From positions 1 through 22,500 of the forward strand of contig CAXKVR010000362.1 in assembly GCA_964058845.1 (NCBI GenBank): DNA of 22,500 nucleotides, written 5' to 3'. This DNA is from Carex sylvatica. Lineage: Eukaryota; Streptophyta; Magnoliopsida; Poales; Cyperaceae. Shown here piece by piece: positions 1 through 9,720 of this stretch. The notes under the pieces are model-generated. The model was not told the DNA's origin. It worked only from the letters and a program-made list of their open reading frames with translations, and ran no database searches. How positions within the stretch are numbered: position 1 is the stretch's first letter; the number at the start of each line of letters is the position of its first letter. The translations under genes and the position numbers were made by a program.

Positions 1-35
1 TAAAACCCGAACTTTGCACGAAAATTTTAATGCTC

Positions 36-81
36 CGACGGCCGACGGCCGACGGGCGAGCACAAACACATGTCAAATTAA

Positions 82-120
<39 letters not shown>
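36..120. repeat. GC-rich short tandem repeat and 38-base poly-C tract
   Basis: Positions 36-60 contain a short GC-rich tandem repeat of the unit GGCCGAC (about three copies). Positions 83-120 are an unbroken run of 38 C residues. Homopolymer C runs this long are rare in plant nuclear DNA. It could be a true mononucleotide repeat, able to form an i-motif on this strand and G-quadruplex on the other, or a length artefact of sequencing or assembly. The sequence alone cannot decide. Confidence 0.8.
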
Positions 121-121
<1 letters not shown>

Positions 122-855
122 AACTCGGTTTAGATCCTCTCCAGTTGGACGGAATTGTCTTGGATAATAGTAGCCAGATCGAAACAGTCTATACTTGATT
201 GAGCGGTTCAGATAATGTCAGATCTAAATTAAACGAATAATCTTTGATCCTCTCCATTCATCCGGTCCAACCCGCCGACCATATTTTCCTCGTGTTGAGG
301 AATATGCGAGAACCCATGTGGCAGTGCGGTGTAGTTTCTTGCGTGGCATTCAGTTATCATTAAAGATGAAGACACATTGATATATTGCTTGATCTAGTCG
401 AATTATGAATAGTTGGTAATAGTGACTAAATTTTCCAATGTAATTTTTGAATCTCATCCGTTTTTGTAATCGCAACAGAACAATCTTTAGCACTTTTATT
501 AACTAATGTGACAAGAGAAAGAGATTTCATGCATCCTAAGTTTACGTTACTAATTACTTATTATTTAGTAACTCTGAATTGCTATAAATCAAACTTGATA
601 TTTTTATGTTTAAAATTGTCTGTGGCTATTCACCAAATATATAATAAATACAAGCTCAGGTAAATTATTATTATTTAATTTTATACGGTACATATGCATA
701 ACAATGCATAACAATTTAGTCAATGGTACTAGAAAATAATTGGGTTTCAAAATGTACAAAACTTGTAACCGGAAATTTTGCTATATCTTTTATACCCTAT
801 TGTTGTAACCTGAATCCGCCAAGACTCTGAATTCATATAAATTTCATATGCCCTG
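121..855. other. upstream spacer, no gene seen
   Basis: This AT-rich stretch lies 5' of the allene oxide cyclase gene. No open reading frame with recognisable homology, no RNA gene and no clear transposon ends were found. It presumably holds distal promoter DNA for the downstream gene. I could not point to a convincing G-box or other jasmonate-response element by eye. Confidence 0.5.
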
Positions 856-904
856 AACAATTTTTATAATAATCGTGAATACAAACAATTTTTATAATAA
901 TCGT
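856..904. repeat. 21-bp direct repeat in the promoter region
   Basis: A 21-bp AT-rich word (AACAATTTTTATAATAATCG plus T) occurs exactly twice, at 856-876 and 884-904, a 28-bp period. It lies about 210-260 bp upstream of the allene oxide cyclase start codon. It could be a simple slippage duplication or a duplicated AT-rich protein-binding site. Nothing in the sequence shows function. Confidence 0.85.
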
Positions 905-1116
905 TAACACAACAATTCTTTGGGGATTATTCATACGGGCACATAGATTAAAGACACAGAAAAACAAGTTCTCTTTATATTCCACTTCCAGCTCCATCAT
1001 TTTCTATATTTCATATCATCATTTCCCACTTCACTTTACGCTTCTCCTCTTCTTCCATAAATCCACCACCTCTCCAATTTTCACTCTATCAAATTTCTCT
1101 CCTCTCTGATATCTGT
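905..1116 (+). promoter_or_regulatory. core promoter and pyrimidine-rich 5' UTR of the allene oxide cyclase gene
   Basis: From about 960 to 1116 the sequence becomes strongly C/T-rich, as in many plant 5' untranslated leaders, and runs straight into the start codon at 1117. TATA-like words occur near 834 (CATATAAAT) and near 975 (TTTATATT), but neither can be chosen with certainty. The transcription start therefore cannot be fixed. No upstream ATG seems to precede the start inside the pyrimidine-rich leader. Confidence 0.45.
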
Positions 1117-2369
1117 ATGGCTTCCCTTAAAACCCCTTCTCTCTCTCTCATACCCTCTGCCTTCTCTCAAACTAAACCACTAGCTTCCTGCCAAACCTTT
1201 TCTCAATGCAAAATCCCCACAATACCCACCAAGAGGAGAACGAATCTCAAAGCTATCAATTCAAACATCAAGGCTTCTGTCTCTTCTTCCACCTCCAACA
1301 ACCATGCTGCATCTGCTACCAGACCAGGTATGCAAATTGAACTGTTCATAATCGAACTAATTAAAACTCATAAGAATTGAGTAATTGATTAATTAATAAC
1401 TTGAATGATATAGGTGAGGTACAAGAGATGCATGTGTATGAGCTTAATGAGAGGGATCGCGGCAGCCCCGCTTACCTGCGCCTTAGCCAGAAGGAGGTTA
1501 ATTCATTAGGCGATCTTGTCCCTTTCAGTAATAAAGTGAGGTTTCAAACTTTCAATCAGTATATTATCATTTAGTGTTAATGTTTTTTTTTCATGATGGT
1601 TCAAATAGTATAAATTTCTCATGTACCCTTAGAAATTAACCCTATTATATAATATCATTGCATGGCCTACCATTTGTTAAGCTTCGATTAAACATTTAAA
1701 AGGTACATTATGCATTATGAATTATTGTTTATAATTGTCCTAAAGGTACTTTATTGGGACATGAATATATGCTAGCAGAACTTAATTTTCGTCACAGCAT
1801 CTATATACCTCAGAAATGTTTTATTTATAAAGTTTGGACCAAAGATTGCAATCTGCCCCTTTCTGAAATACATACACTATATTTTATTTTTGTAGTAAAA
1901 TCTTACAAAATAAAATAAAATTTAGAATACATAAAATTGCTCAAATTCATGTAAAATTTAATTTAAGGTATATCATGGCAACTTGGAGAAGAGGCTAGGC
2001 ATAACTGCCGGCATCTGCATACTAATACAGCATGTACCAGAGAAAAACGGAGACAGGTACGAGGCCATCTTCAGCTTCTACTTTGGCGAGTATGGCCACT
2101 TATCGGTACAAGGACCATACCTGACCTATGAAGACACATACCTAGCTGTTACTGGTGGGTCCGGCATTTTCGAAGGCGTAACTGGCCAGGTCAAGTTACA
2201 CCAGATAGTGTTCCCTTTCAAGATATTCTACACCTTTTATTTGAAAGGGATACCTGATTTGCCTCAAGAGCTTTTGGGTATGCCGGTTGTACCGTCACCT
2301 GAGGTGGAGCCCACACCGGCTGCCAAGGCAGCAGAGCCCCATGCTGCTTTAAAAAATTATACAGATTAG
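1117..2369 (+). CDS. AOC: allene oxide cyclase, chloroplastic (three exons)
   Basis: This enzyme converts the unstable 12,13-epoxide made by allene oxide synthase into cis-(+)-12-oxophytodienoic acid, the stereo-defining step of jasmonate synthesis in plastids. Exons are 1117-1327, 1414-1535 and 1968-2369. The introns (86 and 432 bp) both start GT and end AG, in phases 1 and 0. The product is 244 residues, close to the roughly 250 usual for the family. Residues 1 to about 65 are rich in Ser/Thr/Lys and lack acidic residues, as in a plastid transit peptide. The core from residue 72 carries the family hallmarks: [15 protein letters not shown] (80-94), [10 protein letters not shown] (102-111), [12 protein letters not shown] and [20 protein letters not shown]. 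By alignment from memory to the Arabidopsis AOC2 structure, catalytic Glu23 and Cys71 correspond to Glu80 and Cys128, with Asn82 and Pro89 also kept. The frame is continuous through all exons with no damage, so the gene looks functional. Confidence 0.96.
1328..1413 (+). other. intron 1 of the allene oxide cyclase gene
   Basis: The donor GTATGC follows CCAG at 1327 and the acceptor TATAG ends at 1413. The split codon G|GT gives Gly71. Reading without splicing runs to a stop at 1380, so the intron must be removed to make the enzyme. It is short (86 bp) and AT-rich, typical of plant introns. Confidence 0.9.
1536..1967 (+). other. intron 2 of the allene oxide cyclase gene
   Basis: The donor GTGAGG follows the AAT-AAA (Asn-Lys) codons and the acceptor TTTAAG ends at 1967. 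Exon 3 then opens with GTA TAT CAT GGC (Val-Tyr-His-Gly), restoring the conserved Asn-Lys-Val/Leu-Tyr core sequence in phase 0. The 432-bp intron is AT-rich and shows no open frame or transposon-like ends. Confidence 0.9.
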
Positions 2370-2480
2370 TATAGCTAATAGAGTTTAGTGGTTTTGTTGG
2401 ATATTAATAAAATGAATCTGCTTTTTGAGTGTGCTATAATTTAGTGTGGAGGTTGCTTTGTAGAGGTTGTATGATTATTA
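2370..2480 (+). terminator. 3' UTR and poly(A) signal of the allene oxide cyclase gene
   Basis: An AATAAA hexamer lies at 2406-2411, 37 bp after the stop codon, in an AT-rich context followed by TG-rich sequence (TTTTGAGTGTG, then TTGTGTGG-like words). This is the usual arrangement of a plant near-upstream element and cleavage region. The exact cleavage site is not visible. Confidence 0.55.
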
Positions 2481-2879
2481 CTTACCCTCACAATATGACT
2501 CAGTCTGTTTTTCTTTCAATTAAGTATGCCATTAAATAAACTAAGTTACAAATTGAATTATTTAAATCTTAGCAATCTATTGTTGTGGTGTCCATTCGGG
2601 ATAAAAAAAAAAAAAAAAAAAAAGGCAACTCCGTCCATCTTGTCGTCACAAGCAATTGCACTGTATACTCTTTGATAGAATTGCAATAAATTTCAGCATA
2701 TTATAAAAAGACTGCTCACAATCGCATAATAATGATTCTTTTTTTGTTAGGGACTAAATCTGTTGAGTCAGGTCATCCTTTACAGATGTGAAACTGGGAA
2801 TTATATATAAATTAGAAGTTATATATAAAGTTAACACTAGTTGAAAATTTACAAGGTTAGCTCGCGGTACAAAGGAAAC
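2481..2879. other. intergenic spacer with a 21-base poly-A run
   Basis: This AT-rich spacer lies between allene oxide cyclase and the tRNA gene. A run of 21 A residues occupies 2603-2623. It could be a plain microsatellite or the tail of a short retroposon, but no recognisable retroposon body or flanking duplication was found. No gene is seen. Confidence 0.5.
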
Positions 2880-2889
2880 AAAAAAAAAA
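2880..2889 (-). terminator. RNA polymerase III terminator of tRNA-Asp
   Basis: Ten A residues on the + strand read as T10 on the - strand. They begin five bases past the tRNA 3' end. A run of four or more T is the standard termination signal for RNA polymerase III, so the tRNA gene has a strong terminator. Confidence 0.85.
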
Positions 2890-2894
2890 TCATT

Positions 2895-2966
2895 CGCCGT
2901 TGCCGGGGATCGAACCCGGGTCACCCGCGTGACAGGCGGGAATACTCACCACTATACTACAACGAC
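2895..2966 (-). tRNA. tRNA-Asp (anticodon GTC)
   Basis: This is a 72-nt intronless cloverleaf. The acceptor stem pairs GTCGTTG with CAACGGC (one T:G pair), with discriminator G. The D-arm contains the A-box TAGTATAGTGGTGAGTA. The anticodon stem CCCGC/GCGGG encloses the loop CTGTCAC, whose centre GTC (complement of 2931-2933) reads Asp codons. The T-arm has the B-box GGTTCGATCCC in a perfect CCCGG/CCGGG stem. CCA is not encoded, as expected in the nucleus. Upstream on its own strand there are CAA triplets just before the 5' end, typical of plant tRNA genes, and a T10 terminator follows. All stems are intact, so it is probably functional. Confidence 0.96.
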
Positions 2967-3328
2967 TTTGTTGTTACTTAATAAGTCTTTTAGGTATATC
3001 TAATAAATTAAAGTTCCGACGATCGATCATACCGCATAAATTTCAGGCTCCATTCCCTATGAATTAGGTTGCTACTCACTTCCTAAAATCCAATTCCAGT
3101 GCCACAATTGAATTACTCTTCGCTTGTCCTTTCTTTAAGAGGAAGAAGCGAGCCTCTAATTCTGGCTATATAAGAGCTTTTGTGTAACTCTTTGTCTACT
3201 TTTTTTTTTAATCCAATCGGCTGCACTTTAAACGGTTTATGATTGAATTAGACGTCCTAGACCTTAAATCTATGATTAGAATTGTTAATGCATGTAGACA
3301 ATACTGCTAGATTTTGTAATTTGCATTT
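2967..3328. other. intergenic spacer, nothing recognised
   Basis: This is AT-rich unique-looking sequence upstream of the tRNA gene and ahead of the first hAT-like MITE. No open reading frame, RNA gene or repeat boundary could be supported. Confidence 0.4.
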
Positions 3329-3336
3329 GCTGCGTT

Positions 3337-3616
3337 CAGAAGCGGATTTACGTATATGTCAGAGATGTTAAGCCACTCTATTATTTCAAAAAAAAATACT
3401 ATGTATATTAAAATGTAATTAAATTTTTTATTTTTTGAATTTTTATATAGTCTAATCTTTCTTATGAAATGTGTATTGGAAGTCTAGCGGTTTGAATTTT
3501 AGTTGCTATGTATAAGGTTATGAGTTTCATTTTCACCTAACCATACTATATTTGTCTTTTTCACATATTATATTTTATAGATTAATCCCTCTTCAAATTT
3601 TCTAGTTCCGCCCCTA
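3337..3616. mobile_element. hAT-type MITE (280 bp) with perfect 8-bp target duplication
   Basis: The element is bounded by GCTGCGTT at 3329-3336 and again at 3617-3624, an exact 8-bp duplication as made by hAT transposases. Its ends are short imperfect inverted repeats: CAGAAGCGGATTTACG on the left and, on the other strand, TAGGGGCGGAACTAGA on the right, sharing the AG..GCGGA core. The 280-bp AT-rich interior has no coding capacity, so it moved using a transposase encoded elsewhere. Confidence 0.8.
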
Positions 3617-3795
3617 GCTGCGTTTGTTGATTGCATATGGAGGTAATATTGCATGCGCATCAAAGCTTTAATTTTCATGTTGGACAAGTAATAATTTTGA
3701 TTTTTGTTGTTTTTCTTTTCCTCCCGTTAGTTGCTTTTCTTTCCATCAGTTAATTATTTTTCTTCCTTACTACTATTGATTGGTTTTCACAACTT

Positions 3796-4545
3796 CAAGA
3801 CCGGTCCTGAAGATTTCGGGGTCCGGGGTGAGAAAAAAATTTGTGGTCTTTTAATATAAATAATTTTTTATTAATATGCCAATAAATCATACAAAATATG
3901 GAGGACATAAAAAAGATTTCACTTCCTGATGCATATTTTATAGGAAATATTATTTTAAATTAAAAAAATAAAACAATGTAATAGAACGATAAAACATAGG
4001 TGATGAGGCAGAGCAGTCCAATCCGGAGGCCGCGGTCCGTCGCTTTGCCTCACCCAGTTCAGTCGCTGCTGCTGCTCGTGAGAAGAGCAAAATTTCTTAA
4101 TTTTTTTCTCCCTCGGTTATTGATTTACAGAGAAAAAACGGCGAAACTAGATTTCCAATTTTCTAGGTTTTTAATTTTTTGAGTCACTGTTGAAAAATTG
4201 GTGTTTTCAAAATGAAGAAACTTTAAACAAACGGTTAAATAAAAAAAGGAAAACAATGGAATGATTAAAACATCTCCTTTTAGCAAAGAAACAGAAATAT
4301 TAGAAATATTATTTTCATATTTGTCTTGTCCATAAAAGGAATGTTAATATATCTTTCTGTTTTGCGATTTTGAACAACAGATATTAAAATAAGTAAATTA
4401 AATACAATCGTACCAATCAAGGAATATTAATACACATGTAACATACATGTACTGATACAACACAATAAGCTCATGTTTTGAGGCCCATTAGGAATTTGGG
4501 ACCCAGAGCCATCGTCTTGGGTGCCCTGAGTCAGGGCCGACACTG
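3796..4545. mobile_element. non-autonomous hAT-type element (750 bp)
   Basis: The flanks CACAACTT (3788-3795) and CACAACTC (4546-4553) match at 7 of 8 bases, fitting an aged hAT duplication. The left end CAAGACCGGTCCTGAAG and the reverse complement of the right end, CAGTGTCGGCCCTGACTC, form degenerate inverted repeats around a CCGGYCCTGA core, as in a common class of plant hAT elements. Most of the interior is AT-rich and non-coding. An exception is a GC-rich block near 4000-4090, which carries a short open stretch (4000-4182) of no recognised family. That block may be a remnant of an autonomous parent or a captured host fragment. Confidence 0.75.
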
Positions 4546-4553
4546 CACAACTC

Positions 4554-4910
4554 TATGCATTGCTTCTTCTTTTTTCCAATTATATGGGTTATTGATGTCC
4601 AATGATGAATTTAATTGTACAAGTTTTATAGTGTGTTGATTTTTCTTTTGAGTGTGGAATTAAAGATAGCTTATATCCTTTTAGATGCGAGTTTCTTTTC
4701 ATGGGGATATCGCGTCCCCTTCAAAAGCATGTCTTGTCTAAGCCAATTTCTGGATCCCGCTTGAAAATTCTCTCATTTTCTTCTTTTTATTTACCTCCCA
4801 AACTTTTTAGCTGATAAAATGAAAATAAGAGAGTATCCAAGCCTCACGCCAAGTACAAATTCTTGGATTTTATTTCTTTTTTTCTTTTAAACTTTTGCAG
4901 AGGTTATAGA
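4554..4910. other. spacer between hAT element and copia LTR, no gene seen
   Basis: AT-rich sequence with no recognisable gene or transposon end. The last five bases before the copia LTR (ATAGA, 4906-4910) should be one copy of its target duplication. They do not match the bases after the other LTR. Confidence 0.4.
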
Positions 4911-6252
4911 TGAAGGATTTCATGATGCGGCAAGGCGGTAAAATTAAAATTTTCAACCTCTTTTTAAAAGAAGATTTGGATATATCTCTACAAAATGTCA
5001 ATTTAGTATGTAGAGAGAAGTCGTATTCTCTTCTAAATCTCTTGAATACCTTAGTTTGTCCAAACGGCCTCCTAGAATGTCTTACACCAACTTGAGACTT
5101 CAAAGTAGAAGCCATCCACGGTATCCACCAAGAAATTAATTAGAAATTGAAGTTTCCTTTTACTATAGAGTATTATTTCAATCGCTCCTTAATCCCTATT
5201 CTCCAATGGAAGATCTTGAGTTTAAGATTTGTGATTTCTCAACACATGAGAGAGATTAAATGAGAGAGAAATAAAGTTTCGTCTCTCTTAAGAAGATAAG
5301 AGATGGATGGATGAAACCCTAGGCAGTAAGGACCTCCTTTTATAGCCTACATGCTGTTTAGAGGTCCTCCCACCGACCTAGACACGTTTCCCACGTTCTG
5401 CCTTGTTCTCCATAATTTTCATAATTAATCTAGGCTAAAATTAGCTGATTCTAGCCCAACAGTGCACTGTGCAATACCGCATGTGACATAATCTACAGCC
5501 TATTTCATATCAAACTGTAGATCTTGTCGCAAGTTTTTTGAAAAGTCATAGAACACTGAAATCGGAGTTACGGTTGATGAGATATGCCTGTTTTAAGTTA
5601 TGTTCACAGAAATCGTGGCAAAAATACCGAACTCTTTGCTGCACACAAAAACTATCTTTTGTGTCTCACAAAGCTTCTTCCATTTTGATTTTTTTCTGAT
5701 ATTTGAATTTCATTAATCATTTAATTAAATTCAAACATCTCATAATTATCCTCATAATTATTTATCTCATGTTTAAGTAGAAAAACTCATTTATTAGGCA
5801 TGTCACACATGTCAAATAAATCTAGAAGATAGCATTTCTAATTAATTTCTTATCGGTGTGATACTGTGGGATTTATGTCATTTTGACAATAGTATAAAAT
5901 ATTTTATTACCATAAACTATAAGCGGTACTAGCTATACATTATAGTTATCCAAATGACACACATGTAAAGTATCATATTACAATACACGATCCCTTAAAG
6001 TAATGCTATAATTAACATCACTTGTGTCTATTCCTTGCCACATGATATTATGAATATTATACAAAGTCGAACTGTGTCATCTTTGTATTATATATTCATT
6101 TCTAGGTCTCTTAAGTAAATTATAAATATATAACTACACTACAGTTATATTGCATGCATTATAATTCTACTTTACCAAGGGTCCATAAAATATCATCACT
6201 CATTATAAATGAGGGGCAATGATACTATTGACATATAACTTTCTCCCGCACA
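4911..6252 (-). repeat. 3' LTR of the copia element
   Basis: This copy aligns with the right-hand LTR from TGAAGGATTTCATGATGCGG at 4911 to CCCGCACA at 6252 in + strand terms. In element orientation it runs TGTGCGG...CCTTCA, with TG/CA ends. The U5 end just after the first 24 bases differs from the other LTR and is about 27 bp shorter. Several small indels elsewhere (about 21, 12 and 9 bp) also separate the copies. A TATA box is present on the - strand. The internal-side boundary near 6237-6252 is uncertain because a polypurine-like stretch lies there. Confidence 0.88.
5336..5344 (-). promoter_or_regulatory. TATA box of the 3' LTR
   Basis: The - strand reads TATAAAAGG, a canonical plant TATA box, in a conserved block of the LTR. 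In this left-hand LTR it would fire outward toward the hAT elements at lower coordinates. Confidence 0.6.
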
Positions 6253-6637
6253 AGTTAAGAAATTCGAGACACAATGAAAATATTAATGACACTAACATAA
6301 CCCATATAATATTTCCATTTGCTGGGTTTATTCAATATATGAAACATTTCATATACTCATGTTATTAAACGATAAACCTTTATCAATATTTATAAAACTA
6401 TAATGTACTTTAATCAAAATGACAAACTTATCATGGTATACTAGTGTTCCATGCTAATAACCAAGTTTGTGAACATTTTAGATATTTATGTTTGTCATCT
6501 TATAGAGTTCTATGGTTCAAGATCAAGAGCATCTTCTTGAATACTTCTATAGATAAACATAAATTTCATGGAACAAAATGCACATAGCATCCAATTCATA
6601 AACATAACTTGTAAAAGTAATCAATATAAGATAATTT
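6253..6637 (-). other. 3' untranslated internal region of the copia element
   Basis: AT-rich sequence between the end of the RNase H remnant and the LTR, with no open frame. A GTGCGGGAGAAAG stretch on the - strand next to the LTR looks like a polypurine tract for plus-strand priming. The same stretch recurs, degraded, outside the right-hand LTR, so it may lie within the LTR itself. Confidence 0.6.
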
Positions 6638-7513
6638 TTAGAACACATAACTAATAATCTCCCACTTGTTCTTAAAGTTACCTCTTATGCATCGCTTATA
6701 CATAAACTCTAAGAATAAGGGGCTGCCTTCTTGACTTATTCCTCTATCTCTGTCCATGAGGTGTTTCCTTAAACCCATGGAGTCGAAGTGGACTTCATAC
6801 TTGGCTTGAGATAAGGGCTTTGTTAGTGGATTCGCTATGTTACCATCCGTGTTCACCTTTAAAGACTTATTTTGTCTTCCTTAATAAAGTATTGAATGAC
6901 AAAATATATCAGTGGCAGTTAACACTTCTGATTGGGTGGTTGAGTCAGTCGTAGTTGATTGTTTAAAATTTCTCTAACTAACGACAACACCATTCAGAAT
7001 GAAGACATACCTTGATTGTGATCGCTTGTTATCATAATCGGTTTGAAAACTTGCATCGGTGTAGCCATCTACAACGAGTTCCCTCTCACCTCCATACATA
7101 AGAAACTTATCCTTAGTCCTATTGAGGTACTTAAGAATATTCTTAACAGCGGTCCAATTAGCAGGACCTGCATGGGCTTGGTGACGACTTGTCACACTTA
7201 GAGCATACACGATATTGAGTCGTGTGCACACCATAGCATTCATGATGGAACCAATGGCGGAAGCATATGACACAACCTTCATGATTTCAATGTCTTTACG
7301 TGACCTGGCACGTTGAGACTTGCTAAGTGTCACACCTTGAGTCATTGGCACATTTTCTTTCTTGGAATTCTGCATGTTGAATCTTTTCAACACTTTGTCA
7401 ATGTAATTACGTTGACTTAAGCCAATGAGTCTTTGAGACCTATCTCTATATATCCTTATTCCTAAGATATATTGAGACTCACCCAAGTCTTTCATTGAGA
7501 AAATATTTTTCAA
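6638..7513 (-). pseudogene. copia reverse transcriptase C-terminus and RNase H remnant
   Basis: The segment 7513-6974 reads MKDLGESQYILGIRI and continues through the thumb region into RNase H (IVYALSVTSRHQ, DGYTDASFQTD). It then breaks at a stop where the family has Trp (VVVS-stop). The segment 6856-6638 holds the RNase H tail (VNTDGNIANPLTKPLSQ, FDSMGL). Between them, 6857-6973 contains stops, and about 60 residues of the expected RNase H core are missing. Two of the RNase H acidic residues are therefore lost with the deletion. Non-functional. Confidence 0.9.
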
Positions 7514-7528
7514 TTAAGTCTTTGTTTG

Positions 7529-8586
7529 CTACTTTAGAGGTATGAAATTTCCAAACAAGAGTATGTCATCGACATACAAGACTAAGAATATAATGTGACT
7601 CCCTCTAACCTTCTTGTAAACACAAGGTTCTTCTTCACTTTGGATGAATCCAAGGTGTTTAACCTCATCATCGAAGCATTTATTCCAACTCCTCGATGCT
7701 TGCTTCAATCCATAAATGGATCTTCGAAGCTTGCATACTTTACTGTCATACTTTAGATCTTCAAAACCTTGAGGTTGCACTATGTACACTTCCTCTTCCA
7801 AGTTTCCATTTAGGAATGCCGTTTTGACATCCATTTTTCATATTTCATAATGATAAAATGCGACGATGGCCAGCAAAATCCAAATCGACTTAAACATAGC
7901 TACAGGTGAAAAAGTTTCATTATAATCAAAATTCCTTGAACTTGACTGAATCCTTTTGCAACGAGTCTAGCTTTGTAAGTTGTCATATTGCCATCCATGT
8001 CTATCTTCTTCTTGAAAACCCATTTATTTTTAATGACTTTCTTTCCTTGAGGAAGATCTACTAAGTCCCAAATTTGGTTGTCATACATGGATTGCATTTC
8101 ATATTTCATGGCTTCATACCATGATTGGGAGTCATCTCTATCTATTGCTTCGTGGAAGGTCAACGGATCTTCAGTATTAATTACTGAAATTTTGTAAAGG
8201 CCTAGATAGAAATCAGGCTTCTTTCTTACCCTTGTTGACCTTCTCTGTTCTTGTGGCATTTGGTGTTCTTGCGGTTCCTCTTGAACCTCTTGAACCTCTT
8301 GAACATCCTCTTCAATCTCTTGTGGAATATGTTCAAGCTCAACTTGCATTGGTTGAACACTTGGTGGTGATATATGAACCTCTTTCTCAATCATTTGAGG
8401 AACTTGTTCATACATGCTCCCACTAGCCATATGAACCATGGTTGGGATATTTTGATCATCATGATCTTGTAGTGTCTCTTGAGTTTCTTCAAGCATAACA
8501 CTACTCCTACTACTTTTCAATCTTTCGAAAAATTCATTCTCTAAGAATATTGCACCATTTTTAACAAGTATTCTATTTGTTGACAT
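7529..8586 (-). pseudogene. copia reverse transcriptase (fingers and palm) remnant
   Basis: From the right on the - strand, 8586-7900 encodes the integrase C-terminal tail with an acidic Glu/Gln/Pro-rich linker (VQEVQEVQEEPQEHQ, a short tandem repeat). It continues into the start of RVT_2 (NKWVFKKKIDMDG, YKARLVAKGFSQ). A frameshift near 7900 breaks the DYNETFSPVA region. The frame resumes at 7834 with MDVKTAFLNGNLEEEVY, CKLRRSIYGLKQASRSW and the catalytic LYVDDILLFGN. The YVDD motif and the upstream Asp of the MDVKTAF block are intact. A stop at 7529 separates this from the thumb segment. The protein cannot be made whole. Confidence 0.92.
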
Positions 8587-9720
8587 GTACCAAAAGTAGT
8601 ATCATTTTGTTTCTCTAGGATAACCAAAGAAGCACTTATCCACTTTGGGTTCTAGCTTGGTTGACATCAAATGTTTAACATAAGCCTCGCATCCCTAAAT
8701 CTTGAGAAATTATAAGTTATGAGCCTTTTCTAACCATAACTCGTAAAGAGTTTTCTCGACGAATTTAAATGGAACTAAGTTTAATGTGTAAGCCACAGCA
8801 TGGAGTCCATATTCTCAAAGATAAAGAGGCAATTCAATTTGGCACATCATTGATCGAATCATATCAAGCAATGTTTGATTTCTCCTTTCAGATACATCAT
8901 TCCATTTAGGTGCACTAGGTGGAGTGACCTGTGTATGACACCACACTCCTTCATGTACCAAATTCATTACTCAAATATTATCCTTCACGATCGGTTCATA
9001 AAGTTTTAGTTCTCTTATCTAGTTGGTTCTCTACTTCATTCTTGAATCATTTGAACTTGCCAAATCCTTCATTTTTCTTCTTCATAAGACAAACATAGCC
9101 ATAACGTCCATAACCACTCATGAAGGTAATGAAGTACTCGTAACCATCCAACAAGTCTTTTGTCATTGTACCTGCTTTGGTCATCTTTCTAATTAAACAA
9201 GGTTTGTATGTCTCAATTGCATTACAATCAAGGAGACCAAGAAGATTGAACTCTTATAATGTCTTAATGCATTTCTTGTTTATATGACCAAGGCGATAGT
9301 GTTATAAGAGAGTCTCATTCTCATGAGACATCTTGAGTCTTTTGTTATTGATATTTATGATATATTTATTATTCAATTTAAGCAAATATAAAGCATTACG
9401 AATAAAGGCATTTGCATAAATCATACCATCATTTGACAAACTCCAACATGAGTTTGAAATAGAAATATTATAGCTCTCTATGTCCAAACATGACACAAAT
9501 ATAATATTCTAATAAATAGATAGCACGCATAATAAATATTGCTCAAAATCATAACTAAACCACTAGATAAATAAAGGTCAAGTGATCCCATTGCAATCTA
9601 TATAACGCTTGCACCATTTTTCACCTTCAACATGACTTCTCATCTTGAGAGTCTTTCTATCTCTTAGTGCTTACATAAGCACATGATTTGGTATCAATTA
9701 CCCAATTATGGATAGATGTG
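8587..9720 (-). pseudogene. copia protease and integrase remnant
   Basis: On the - strand a protease-like WVIDTKSC lies near 9700, where the family active site is Asp-Thr-Gly: the Gly codon has changed to Lys. The GAG-pre-integrase zinc-binding segment follows (LLxHYRLGHINKKCIKTL, with a stop in place of Trp). The integrase core is recognisable (GYEYFITFMSGYGRYGYV, WNDVSERRNQTLLDMIRSMM). The block bearing the first catalytic Asp (family HTDVCGPM) is deleted between KMTKAG and LLDGYEYF. The Glu of the third catalytic position is kept. Several stops interrupt the frame, and no zinc knuckle could be found upstream. Inactive. Confidence 0.85.

Noticed and set aside
1328..1380. Continuation of the first allene oxide cyclase exon as an 87-residue open frame
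   Set aside because: It reads into intron 1. The canonical donor at 1328 and acceptor at 1413 join to give the conserved protein.
2603..2623. Poly-A tail of a SINE or processed copy
   Set aside because: No A/B box body upstream and no flanking duplication were found. A plain A-run is the simpler reading.
4870..5115. Overlapping short open frames on both strands at the start of the left LTR
   Set aside because: They lie inside the copia LTR, have no homology that I recognise, and are broken in the other LTR copy.
8232..8426. 64-codon + strand frame rich in Leu/Glu/Pro
   Set aside because: It is the antisense shadow of the repetitive Gln/Glu linker in the copia polyprotein.
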